From Mycolicibacterium neworleansense (GTDB lineage: Bacteria > Actinomycetota > Actinomycetes > Mycobacteriales > Mycobacteriaceae), in contig NZ_CWKH01000002.1 in NCBI RefSeq assembly GCF_001245615.1, positions 1,761,913 through 1,825,912 on the forward strand: a stretch of 64,000 bases of DNA, given 5' to 3'. Shown here in pieces: positions 42,593-51,973 of this stretch (positions are counted from its first letter, which is position 1; each line of letters starts with the position of its first letter). A program made the position numbers and the translations under genes. Below the pieces are notes generated by a model, which was given only the letters and a program-made list of their open reading frames with translations, was not told the DNA's origin and ran no database searches.

Positions 42593-42987
42593 CCGAGAAC
42601 ACCGTAGACACCGTTGAAAGCACCGAACAGGACGACGTAGAGACACCGGAAGACGTTGCCGAGGTGGACGACACCGGGGAGACGTTTTCACGCGAGTATG
42701 TCGAGTCCCTACGGCAGGAATCGGCCAAGTACCGCGACCGGGCCAAGGGTGCCGACGACCTGCGCCACCGGCTGCACGATGCCCTGGTGAACCTGGACGG
42801 TCGGCTGGCCGATCCAACAGACCTCACCTATGCCGATGAACATCTTGACGGGGACGCCCTGGCCGATGCCATCACGGCACTCATCGAGTCCAAGCCTCAC
42901 CTTGCCCGCAGGCCATCGGGTGACGTAGGGCAGGGCGTTCGGTCTGAAAGTGCAGTACCGAAAGACTTTTCGGGTCTGTTCAGCTAG
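42589..42987 (+). CDS. Capsid scaffolding protein
   Basis: 132 aa, strongly acidic at the N-terminus (DTVESTEQDDVETPEDVAEVDD), then a helical coiled segment (REYVESLRQESAKYRDRAKGA) and a C-terminal region ending PKDFSGLFS. This is the usual composition of short HK97-type scaffolds, which guide capsid assembly. It precedes the major capsid gene by 109 bp. ATGA overlap with the MuF-like gene. Confidence 0.8.
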   Translation: MTENTVDTVESTEQDDVETPEDVAEVDDTGETFSREYVESLRQESAKYRDRAKGADDLRHRLHDALVNLDGRLADPTDLTYADEHLDGDALADAITALIESKPHLARRPSGDVGQGVRSESAVPKDFSGLFS

Positions 42988-43096
42988 ACGGGTGGTAAAA
43001 TTAGGGTAGCTAATAGACGTCCCGGTGGCGTGGCTGCTCCGCCCTGATGGCGTCGAGCGTCCCTGATACACGCTCACTTGCAAGGCATTTCAACCG

Positions 43097-43927
43097 ATGG
43101 CAATTCTAGGAAGCGGTCTATCGACCGCTTGGACTCCTGACGGCTACGGCCAACTGATCGACACCGTAATCGCCGAAAAATCAATCGCTTTCCAGGCTGG
43201 CACTCTCGTGACCACCACCAATGAGAGCATCCGTTTCCCGATGATGACCGCCGACCCGGCGGTCGGGTGGTATGCGGAAAACACTCAGATCAGTCTCACC
43301 GACCCGACCACCACCGAGCTGGTTGTCACCCCCAAGGCGGTAAAGGGTCTCACTCAAATCTCCACCGAGGCAGCAGAAGACAGCAACCCGGCTGTTGCCG
43401 ATCAGGTGGGCCGTGGCCTGGCCCGGTCGATTGCAAAGAAGATCGACGCGGCATTCTTCGGCAACACCGTGACCAACGGCCCGAGCGGACTGCTTTCCCT
43501 CGCGGGTGTGAACGTCGTAGACACCGGCACCATTGCGCTGGACTCACTGGACCCGTTCCACCAGGCCAAGGCGGACGCCCTGGCCGATGGCGCAACCCTC
43601 ACCCATTTCATCCTGGCCCCCGATGTAGCTCTGACCCTGGCCAAGGCCAAGCAGGGCGACACCCTGAACGTCGGCCTGTTCGACGCCGTGGGTGACGGGA
43701 CCACCCTGGCCGGTGTGAACGTTCTGGTGTCCACCGACGTGGCAGCCGGTAACGCCTGGGGCGTGGACGCCAGTCAGATCCTCATCGTGCAGCGAACCGG
43801 CACCACCGTGACCCGTTCGTTCGATGCCGCTTTCGACTATGACGCGGTGCAGGTCCGTGCAACGGCCCGAATCAGCTTCGGATTCCCCAATCCGGCTGGT
43901 GTGGTCCGTCTCTATGACGCGGCCTAA
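43097..43927 (+). CDS. Major capsid protein, HK97 fold
   Basis: 276 aa. N-terminal arm, E-loop with IRFPMMTADPAVGWYAEN, the P-domain spine (AVADQVGRGLARSIAKKID, AAFFGN) and A-domain strands ending VRATARISFGFPNPAGVVRL. At 276 residues it is shorter than many phage capsid proteins, consistent with a compact head. A ribosome site AAGG lies ten bases upstream. The TAATG overlap couples it to the adaptor gene. Confidence 0.9.
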   Translation: MAILGSGLSTAWTPDGYGQLIDTVIAEKSIAFQAGTLVTTTNESIRFPMMTADPAVGWYAENTQISLTDPTTTELVVTPKAVKGLTQISTEAAEDSNPAVADQVGRGLARSIAKKIDAAFFGNTVTNGPSGLLSLAGVNVVDTGTIALDSLDPFHQAKADALADGATLTHFILAPDVALTLAKAKQGDTLNVGLFDAVGDGTTLAGVNVLVSTDVAAGNAWGVDASQILIVQRTGTTVTRSFDAAFDYDAVQVRATARISFGFPNPAGVVRLYDAA

Positions 43928-44238
43928 TGCCGATCACCGCTGAAACCCTCTCCGCCCTGTCGGGTCTGACGTTCACCGCCGACCAGGCCAATGCCGCCGT
44001 ATCGGTGGTGACCTCCCGGGCCAAGAGCTACACCCGGGGTATCGGCTTCACTGACGACGGCATTGCCGACGACATCGAATCTGTCATTCAGACAGCGGTG
44101 TTGCGGCTACTGGTCAACCCGACCAACGTCGAACGGGACGCGATGGGATCGCTATCGGTCCAGTACGGCAACAACTTCCAGGGCTGGACGCTCAGCGAAA
44201 CCCAGGTGCTCAACCGATACCGCGAGAGAGCACGGTAA
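43927..44238 (+). CDS. Head-to-tail connector (adaptor) protein
   Basis: 103 aa helical protein matching small adaptors (HK97 gp6/SPP1 gp15-like): FTADQANAAVSVVTSRAKSYTRG, ADDIESVIQTAVLRLLVNP, and a C-terminal GWTLSETQVLNRYRER. These form a ring beneath the portal. It is the last structural gene; no tail gene follows, only a terminator at 44319-44349. Confidence 0.75.
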   Translation: MPITAETLSALSGLTFTADQANAAVSVVTSRAKSYTRGIGFTDDGIADDIESVIQTAVLRLLVNPTNVERDAMGSLSVQYGNNFQGWTLSETQVLNRYRERAR

Positions 44239-44318
44239 AGACTCTCCCCACATGCAAGCTGTGGGGTAGATACGGGTAGCCGTTGTTATCCTTGCGGTAG
44301 ACCCGGCAACAATTGCAG

Positions 44319-44349
44319 CAATGCCCCCGGTTTCTGACCGGGGGCATTG
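44319..44349 (+). terminator. Terminator after the head operon
   Basis: CAATGCCCCCGG pairs perfectly with CCGGGGGCATTG around a 7-nt loop (TTTCTGA). There is no T-run, as is common for mycobacterial terminators. It separates the head module from the right-end accessory genes. Confidence 0.8.
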
Positions 44350-44460
44350 TCATGTAATAGGACACCAACATGTTTCGGTAATAGCGCACACACAGATATG
44401 TTGCGGCCCTTAGTGATTACTTAGCCCTGCTCCAGCAGGAACGGGGGTAGCGTCCGAAAC

Positions 44461-44628
44461 ATGGATGCCGTCACCGCACTCTTGTATGTGACTCTGGGCG
44501 CGCTGGCCGACCATGAACCAGTGGACGTCGGCATGGTCCTGGAGTTCGCCAAATCAGGCATGACACCCGAGTTGGTAGAGGCCGGGGTGGACCTGTACGA
44601 ATCACTGTTCGACATCGGGGAGCTGTGA
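44461..44628 (+). CDS. Small acidic satellite protein, 55 aa
   Basis: 55 aa beginning MDAVTALLYVTLGALADHEP and ending YESLFDIGEL, mainly helical and acidic, with good codon use. It lies between the head-operon terminator and the two-TM accessory gene. A weak ribosome site (GGGGGTAGC) is seen upstream. Its size and charge would suit a small regulator or DNA-mimic-type inhibitor, but no function can be assigned. Confidence 0.5.
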   Translation: MDAVTALLYVTLGALADHEPVDVGMVLEFAKSGMTPELVEAGVDLYESLFDIGEL

Positions 44629-44666
44629 TGTTTCGCGTTTGTCTCAGCATTGCGGTTTACGTGTCT

Positions 44667-44688
44667 CCGACACCTCGTAAGGTGTCGG
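44667..44688. promoter_or_regulatory. Perfect 9-bp inverted repeat abutting the accessory gene start
   Basis: CCGACACCT-CGTA-AGGTGTCGG ends one base before the ATG at 44690. It could be an operator, or in RNA a hairpin that blocks the start codon. No ribosome site is visible between it and the ATG. Confidence 0.6.
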
Positions 44689-44689
44689 C

Positions 44690-45850
44690 ATGGTCGAGCC
44701 AGGACAGTCCCATGCTGAGGCGGAGTCGGAACCCCTATTGTGGCGCGCTGACCCCACTTGGGGAGCGGATTGGGAGAAGGTCCACGGGGTTCTGTTGTAC
44801 ACGCGAAACGTTTTGAATCGCATTAATGGAGAAACGCCGGAAGCTGAGCTATCCGACCACATGCGGCAGCTGGCAAAAGTTTATGATGAGCGTACAGCCA
44901 GGGCGCTCGCTGATCTGTACGAATTGCTTACGGATGTTTTATTTGTCGACTCGGCAAAGATATTTACTGGCAAAGATAGCGAACCACGCTACTTGGTTCA
45001 ATACATTGACCCCGCGAAGATTAGGGAATTGGGGTCCGCCACGGAAAATATTAGTAGAGGAATTCTTGAGGGGGATATCCCCACTGCAGATGTTCCTGTC
45101 GATTTCATTAAGCAATGGTTCGACGCGATCGACGGGGATATTACGTGGGGCGTAAGTCTAAATTCTTGGATGCCATCAGGGTTCGTGACGGAATCAGCCT
45201 CCGAGAAATCGGCTCTGAACCGGTGGCGTAAACGTATCAAGGGAATAGAACTCGGGCTTAGGACGGCGCTAGAAGCTGGCGCGGCAGCTGAAGTAGCTAG
45301 GGAAGCGGCGGCCGAGACGATCAGCTTGCTGGACGAAACCAAAAGCCTACGGGACATGGCCAGAAGTGCTACCGGTGAGGCTGGTGCAAGTGGGCTCGGT
45401 CGCTACTTCTCGTCTGTCGCTAAAGACGAGCAACAGTCTGCGATGTGGTGGACGGTTGCAGCTATTGGATCTATCGCCGGTGTTTTGGCGCTGGGAATTA
45501 TTGTGTTTATCAGGGGTGACGAGGCGGACTGGGTTCCGACGCTATTCCATTTGGCTTTGGCTCTTCCGCTGATCGGTGCTGCATCATATGTGGCACGTAT
45601 CGCGGGCCACCATCGCGCTTTGGCGAGGTGGGCAAAGGCAGCTGCTGTGCAGGTGAACACGATTCCAGCGTTTTCTCAACAGTTGTCCAGCGCTGAGGCG
45701 CGTCAACAGCTAATTCTTGAGCTAGGAAAGAATGTGTTTGCCACGCCCAATTTTGATGGTGCTACAGACGGTGACCGCATTTCGGCTGTGCCCCCTGAGT
45801 TACTTGAGACGTTAAAAGAATTGGTCCAGAAGTTGCCCAAGGCCCCTTAA
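44690..45850 (+). CDS. Accessory two-TM protein of unknown function, candidate defence/exclusion factor
   Basis: 386 aa. A soluble helical N-terminal domain (about 1-235) contains TGKDSEPRYLVQYIDPAKI and an Ala/Glu-rich helix (ALEAGAAAEVAREAAAETIS). Two membrane helices follow (about 252-274, MWWTVAAIGSIAGVLALG; 282-304, VPTLFHLALALPLIGAAS), then a ~80-residue tail. The gene is visibly more AT-rich than the host and the head module, suggesting separate acquisition. The right end of satellites usually holds interference or defence cargo, and two-TM effectors are common there. A hairpin abuts the start. The function is unknown. Confidence 0.7.
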   Translation: MVEPGQSHAEAESEPLLWRADPTWGADWEKVHGVLLYTRNVLNRINGETPEAELSDHMRQLAKVYDERTARALADLYELLTDVLFVDSAKIFTGKDSEPRYLVQYIDPAKIRELGSATENISRGILEGDIPTADVPVDFIKQWFDAIDGDITWGVSLNSWMPSGFVTESASEKSALNRWRKRIKGIELGLRTALEAGAAAEVAREAAAETISLLDETKSLRDMARSATGEAGASGLGRYFSSVAKDEQQSAMWWTVAAIGSIAGVLALGIIVFIRGDEADWVPTLFHLALALPLIGAASYVARIAGHHRALARWAKAAAVQVNTIPAFSQQLSSAEARQQLILELGKNVFATPNFDGATDGDRISAVPPELLETLKELVQKLPKAP

Positions 45851-45941
45851 TGATTGCTCCCGGGCTTCCAGGCCCTCATCCACCAGGGCAACAGTCCGGT
45901 GTCCGTCGGGATCGGTAACCCTTGGGGCATCTGCACTACTT

Positions 45942-45980
45942 GGTTCGGTACCGCAGTGTGTACCGCAGTGCTGCCGAACC
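45942..45980 (+). promoter_or_regulatory. Right pair of integrase arm-type repeats within an inverted repeat
   Basis: GTACCGCAGT at 45948-45957 and 45960-45969 matches the left pair exactly. The pair is enclosed by GGTTCGG (45942-45948) and its reverse complement CCGAACC (45974-45980). It lies about 105 bp inside attR. The rest of 45851-46084 shows no gene and is best read as the attP arm. Confidence 0.65.
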
Positions 45981-46084
45981 GTGCCGACGGAGCCAAACGG
46001 AACCAGTCCAGAAAAGGGCATGTAGTAGGGCATATATCAGCGCCCAGCCGCTGCGGCCAACGCTGGCAAACGCCCATATCGACA

Positions 46085-46140
46085 GACTGTAAATCCGTCG
46101 GCTTACGCCTACGCAGGTTCGAATCCTGCATCTGCCACCC
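46085..46140. repeat. attR: 56-bp core, displaced 3' half of tRNA-Tyr
   Basis: Identical to 34766-34821. It contains the anticodon-loop, variable-arm, T-arm and acceptor 3' strand, but the 5' half upstream is element DNA, so it is not a tRNA gene. The host's original terminator follows directly. Confidence 0.93.
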
Positions 46141-46144
46141 AAGT

Positions 46145-46172
46145 CAGGCCCCCTTTCGAGGGGGCCTGTTTG
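46145..46172 (+). terminator. Original host terminator of tRNA-Tyr
   Basis: CAGGCCCCC pairs with GGGGGCCTG around TTTCGA and is followed by TTTGGTTT. It was separated from the intact tRNA by insertion of the element. Confidence 0.75.
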
Positions 46173-46202
46173 GTTTCCGGGTGAATCCGGGTGTCGGCGC
46201 GG

Positions 46203-46427
46203 CTAGTGGCCGTCGTCGGATCCGCGGCATCCGCTCGCTGGGTCGGCTGCCTTCCGCTGGCCGGCAGCGTCGGCCGACCACCAGTTGAACCGGTGGACCT
46301 CGAGCTGCTGATCCGGTTCGGCGTGCTCGTCGGCCCACCGCAGCGCGCTCCGTTTGCGCCAGAAACCGGCAACCGGCATCACGCCACCGTCAGGGCGGTG
46401 CAGGAACACATACCAACCAAGTTTCAT
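46203..46427 (-). CDS. Small hypothetical protein, 74 aa
   Basis: 74 aa starting MKLGWYVFLHRPDGGVMPVAG, then FWRKRSALRWADEHAEPDQQLEVHRFNWW, with alternating hydrophobic/charged residues like a small beta-rich domain. A G-rich ribosome-site-like run precedes the ATG at 46427. The tail (KAADPASGCRGSDDGH) is low complexity. Coding status is moderately likely. 46428-46651 shows nothing I can assign. Confidence 0.4.
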   Translation of the reverse strand: MKLGWYVFLHRPDGGVMPVAGFWRKRSALRWADEHAEPDQQLEVHRFNWWSADAAGQRKAADPASGCRGSDDGH

Positions 46428-46678
46428 CGGACCCCCCGGGTTCCGACCTTGCCTACGCGATCGAATTCTATTTTGGCGCGCCAGTACCGTTTCCCGTCAA
46501 ATCCGGCGCGCGCATTGCGCCATGCAACGCTCCGAAATATCCTGGTGAATCCGTCATTGCGCAGGTCAAATCCGCCAACCCGCCGGCATGTGATTCCCGG
46601 CGGTCGGCCGGGCTAAACCCACCGATCGAGGGTGGCGGCCCGCACGACTTCATGGCGCTGATGATCGTGGGCGACAGG

Positions 46679-48871
46679 ATGAACAAACGCCTCGACAGCG
46701 TCGGGAGAATCGATGTCATGACCACGCACCGCGTCGGCGACCCCAAGCTGGTGAACTTCGCCAGCCATGTCGACGACAACACCATCGAGCAGGCGAAGCA
46801 GACCGCCTCGATGCCGTTCGTGCACCCGCATGTCGCGCTGATGCCAGATGCGCACAGCGGCAAGGGGTCTGCCGTCGGCACCGTGATTCCCACGATCGAC
46901 GCGGTGATCCCGGCCGCGGTGGGCGTCGATATCGGCTGCGGCATGATCGCTGCCCGCACGGAGTTCACCGCTGCAGACATCCAGGGCCGTGATCTGGCCG
47001 CGCTTCGGACGGCGATCGAGTCGACGATCCCGCTGTCGCCGGGCAACTACAACACCACGCTCGGCCGGTTCCCGTTCACCGAGGGCCGCATCACCGACCT
47101 CGAACACCTGGCCCAGGATGGCGGAACCGACTTGTCCCACTCGCCCAAGTGGCGCGAGCAGCTCGGTTCGCTCGGCGGGGGCAACCACTTCATCGAGCTG
47201 TGCCTCGACCAGGCCGACCGGGTGTGGCTGTTCCTGCATTCGGGTTCTCGCGGTGTCGGGAACAAGATCGCCCAGAAGCACATCCGGGTGGCGCAGAAGC
47301 TCATGAAGCGATGGTGGATCGACCTGCCGAACCCCGACCTCGCCTACCTGCCCCAGGGCACCCCGGAGTTCACCGAATATCTGCGCGAGCTCAACTGGGC
47401 GCAGCGGTTCGCGTTCGAGAACCGCGCCGAGATGATGGACCGCTTCATGTCGGTGTTCGCCGCGTGGATGGGCTATGCCGAATTGGACCGGCCGCACACG
47501 GCGGGTGACTTCGAAGTCGAGCGGGTGAACTGCTTCGCGGGTGAAACTCAGGTAATTACCCGCATGGGCACGAGGCCGATTGAGGCTCTGGCTGGAGGAC
47601 AACATGAGCTGCTGACCGATGGCGGCGAGTGGGTTAAGGCCCCCATCATGCACTTCGGTCGTCAGGAGGTAACTGAGGTCACACTGATCCGATCCGGTGT
47701 CTTAAAGACGATCCGGGCCACCGCCGAGCACCGATGGCTCCTGCTTACCCGACGTGGCCGCAAGTACGAGGCGACCACAGCCAAGCTGAATCCGGGCGAC
47801 AAAATGCAGCCGGTGTTCGCCAAGCAACCAGCTGGCCGGACGACCGTTGACCAGCTCTCGGCAGCGCGTGGCTTCGTGTACGGCGACGGAGCAATGAAGG
47901 GGCGTAGGTCCTGCGCGAACTTCTGCGGCACCAAAGACGAAGCGATGATTCCCTACTTCAACGGCGTCGGGAACCCACTGCGGACATATGGCGAAGTTAA
48001 ACGAATAACGGGTCTGCCGGGCGAATGGAAATCGGACCGCCCTGCGCTCGACTCGGACCCGTCGGTCCTCTACGGCTGGCTCGCAGGCTACTTCGCGGCT
48101 GATGGCGATGTCGGCAAAACCGGCCGCCCCACCCTTTCGTCGGCATCGATCGAAAACCTGGAGTACGTCAGGACGGCGTGTCAGGTCGTCGGAATCGGAA
48201 CATTTGGAATAAGGGCCCGCATCGGGAAAACGGGCTACAGCAACGGAAGGCTTGTTACCCAGTATCTCGTCGGCTTGATGCGGGGAGACCTCGACGGGGA
48301 GTTCTTTCTAATCCCCGAGCATCGGCGGAGATTCGAGGCGGGCCGCGGCGCAGCCGAACGTCGCCACTGGCGGGGTGTTTTGGTGCGCCCTACTGGCGAG
48401 TGGACAGACGTCTACTGCGCGACAGTGGACGGGACCCACTCGTTTGCTCTGGCCGACAACATCCTTACCGGGAACTGCCACCACAACTACACCCGCAAGG
48501 AGCGTCATGGTGGCCGCGATGTGTGGTTGACGCGTAAGGGCGCGATCGACGCGCACACCGGCGTCGTGGGGCTGATCCCCGGCAGCATGGGGACGCGTTC
48601 CTATGTGGTGCGCGGCAAGGGCAATGCCGCTGGTCTGTGCTCAGCCCCGCACGGAGCCGGTCGCCGGTTCTCGCGGAACGAGGCACGCCGCCGGTTCACC
48701 GCCGACGACCTCGCACAGCGGATGCAGGGGATCGAGTATCGCCACGGCGAGGAGTGGATCGACGAGATCCCCGATGCGTACAAGGACATCGACGTCGTGA
48801 TGGCCGACGCCGCCGGCCTCGTCGACATCGAGCATGAGCTCCGTCAGGTGCTCAACGTGAAGGGCACGTAG
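46679..48871 (+). CDS. rtcB: RNA-splicing ligase RtcB containing an in-frame intein
   Basis: 730 aa precursor; removal of a 315-aa intein (residues 285-599) leaves a 415-aa ligase, close to E. coli RtcB (408 aa). Ligase motifs: VGVDIGCGM with C87, GGGNHFIE, LHSGSRGVGN, then (after the intein) CHHNYTRKE, GSMGTRSYVVRG, SAPHGAGR with the guanylylated His, and YKDIDVVM. RtcB joins 2',3'-cyclic phosphate and 5'-OH RNA ends using GTP and Mn. The intein sits between N and C of the metal-binding NCHHNY motif, so the enzyme is inactive until spliced. ATG 46652 is an alternative start. Confidence 0.9.
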   Translation: MNKRLDSVGRIDVMTTHRVGDPKLVNFASHVDDNTIEQAKQTASMPFVHPHVALMPDAHSGKGSAVGTVIPTIDAVIPAAVGVDIGCGMIAARTEFTAADIQGRDLAALRTAIESTIPLSPGNYNTTLGRFPFTEGRITDLEHLAQDGGTDLSHSPKWREQLGSLGGGNHFIELCLDQADRVWLFLHSGSRGVGNKIAQKHIRVAQKLMKRWWIDLPNPDLAYLPQGTPEFTEYLRELNWAQRFAFENRAEMMDRFMSVFAAWMGYAELDRPHTAGDFEVERVNCFAGETQVITRMGTRPIEALAGGQHELLTDGGEWVKAPIMHFGRQEVTEVTLIRSGVLKTIRATAEHRWLLLTRRGRKYEATTAKLNPGDKMQPVFAKQPAGRTTVDQLSAARGFVYGDGAMKGRRSCANFCGTKDEAMIPYFNGVGNPLRTYGEVKRITGLPGEWKSDRPALDSDPSVLYGWLAGYFAADGDVGKTGRPTLSSASIENLEYVRTACQVVGIGTFGIRARIGKTGYSNGRLVTQYLVGLMRGDLDGEFFLIPEHRRRFEAGRGAAERRHWRGVLVRPTGEWTDVYCATVDGTHSFALADNILTGNCHHNYTRKERHGGRDVWLTRKGAIDAHTGVVGLIPGSMGTRSYVVRGKGNAAGLCSAPHGAGRRFSRNEARRRFTADDLAQRMQGIEYRHGEEWIDEIPDAYKDIDVVMADAAGLVDIEHELRQVLNVKGT
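47531..48475 (+). other. Intein with LAGLIDADG homing endonuclease inside RtcB
   Basis: 315 codons from Cys1 (CFAGETQVITRMGTRPIEAL, block A) to Asn (HSFALADNILTGN, blocks F/G), followed by Cys+1. Block B is seen as IRATAEHRWLLL. The penultimate residue is Gly instead of the usual His, a known variation. Endonuclease motifs are YGWLAGYFAADGD and a weaker ARGFVYGDGAM. The insertion restores exactly VN-CHHNY, the conserved RtcB sequence. The DNA is slightly less GC-rich than the flanking exteins. Confidence 0.92.
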
Positions 48872-48872
48872 G

Positions 48873-49097
48873 TCAGGACTTGCGTCCGGCCACCAGATAG
48901 ATCACGGGCATGACGCCCGAAGTGCTCAGCAGTCCGAGGGCGCTGCCCCACAACCATTTCGGGCCGTTGACCTGGCCGGCCTCGCGGCCGGCCAGGTCAC
49001 GCAGCGCCCAGGCCCGAAGCCCGGCGTCCACTGCGGCCACCGCGATCACGGCCGTCTTGGTCTTGGGGGACAGGTCCTTCCAGCGCTTCTTGGCCAC
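48873..49097 (-). CDS. Small membrane protein of unknown function
   Basis: 74 aa starting at GTG 49097 with AAAGGAAACG upstream (MAKKRWKDLSPKTKTAV as translated from the GTG). Two hydrophobic segments (about 13-32 and 48-68) with a charged loop (RDLAGREAGQVNGPKW) resemble small actinobacterial two-TM proteins, some related to the PLDc_N family. It converges with rtcB with one base between the stop codons and is divergent from the P-type ATPase. Confidence 0.65.
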   Translation of the reverse strand: MAKKRWKDLSPKTKTAVIAVAAVDAGLRAWALRDLAGREAGQVNGPKWLWGSALGLLSTSGVMPVIYLVAGRKS

Positions 49098-49221
49098 TGC
49101 GGCGTTTCCTTTCGGGCAACGGTCGGTCACCTCCAAGGTATCCGCTGTCGGAGGTGCCCGATCGCCGCGGCGTGGCGCACTACCGATTGCGTGGCGCCGC
49201 CGCGCCGGGCACTATCCGAAT

Positions 49222-51942
<2,721 letters not shown>

Positions 51943-51973
51943 CAACCGTGCGCACCGTGCTGACTGCCGCGGG

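Larger units (their letters stand above)
34766..46140. mobile_element. 11.3-kb integrative element in tRNA-Tyr: probable capsid-forming phage satellite
   Basis: The outer limits are the two 56-bp att cores. Gene content from the left: tyrosine integrase (-), excisionase, replication initiator with internal origin, a run of small genes, head-tail stopper, HNH nuclease, large terminase, portal, MuF-like protein, scaffold, major capsid, head-tail adaptor, a 55-aa gene and a two-TM protein. No tail, lysin, holin or recognisable repressor gene is present. All genes seem intact and translationally coupled, which argues against a degraded prophage. Size and content fit a capsid-forming PICI-like satellite that would use a helper phage's tails and lysis. 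Confidence 0.8.

Noticed and set aside
46085..46140. Second tRNA-Tyr gene
   Set aside because: Only the 3' half of the tRNA is present; the acceptor 5' strand and D-arm are missing. It is the attR core.
34766..46140. Simple degraded prophage remnant
   Set aside because: Integration, replication and head genes all seem intact and coupled, with no frameshifted tail or lysis remnants; a satellite explains the content better, though this is not proven.
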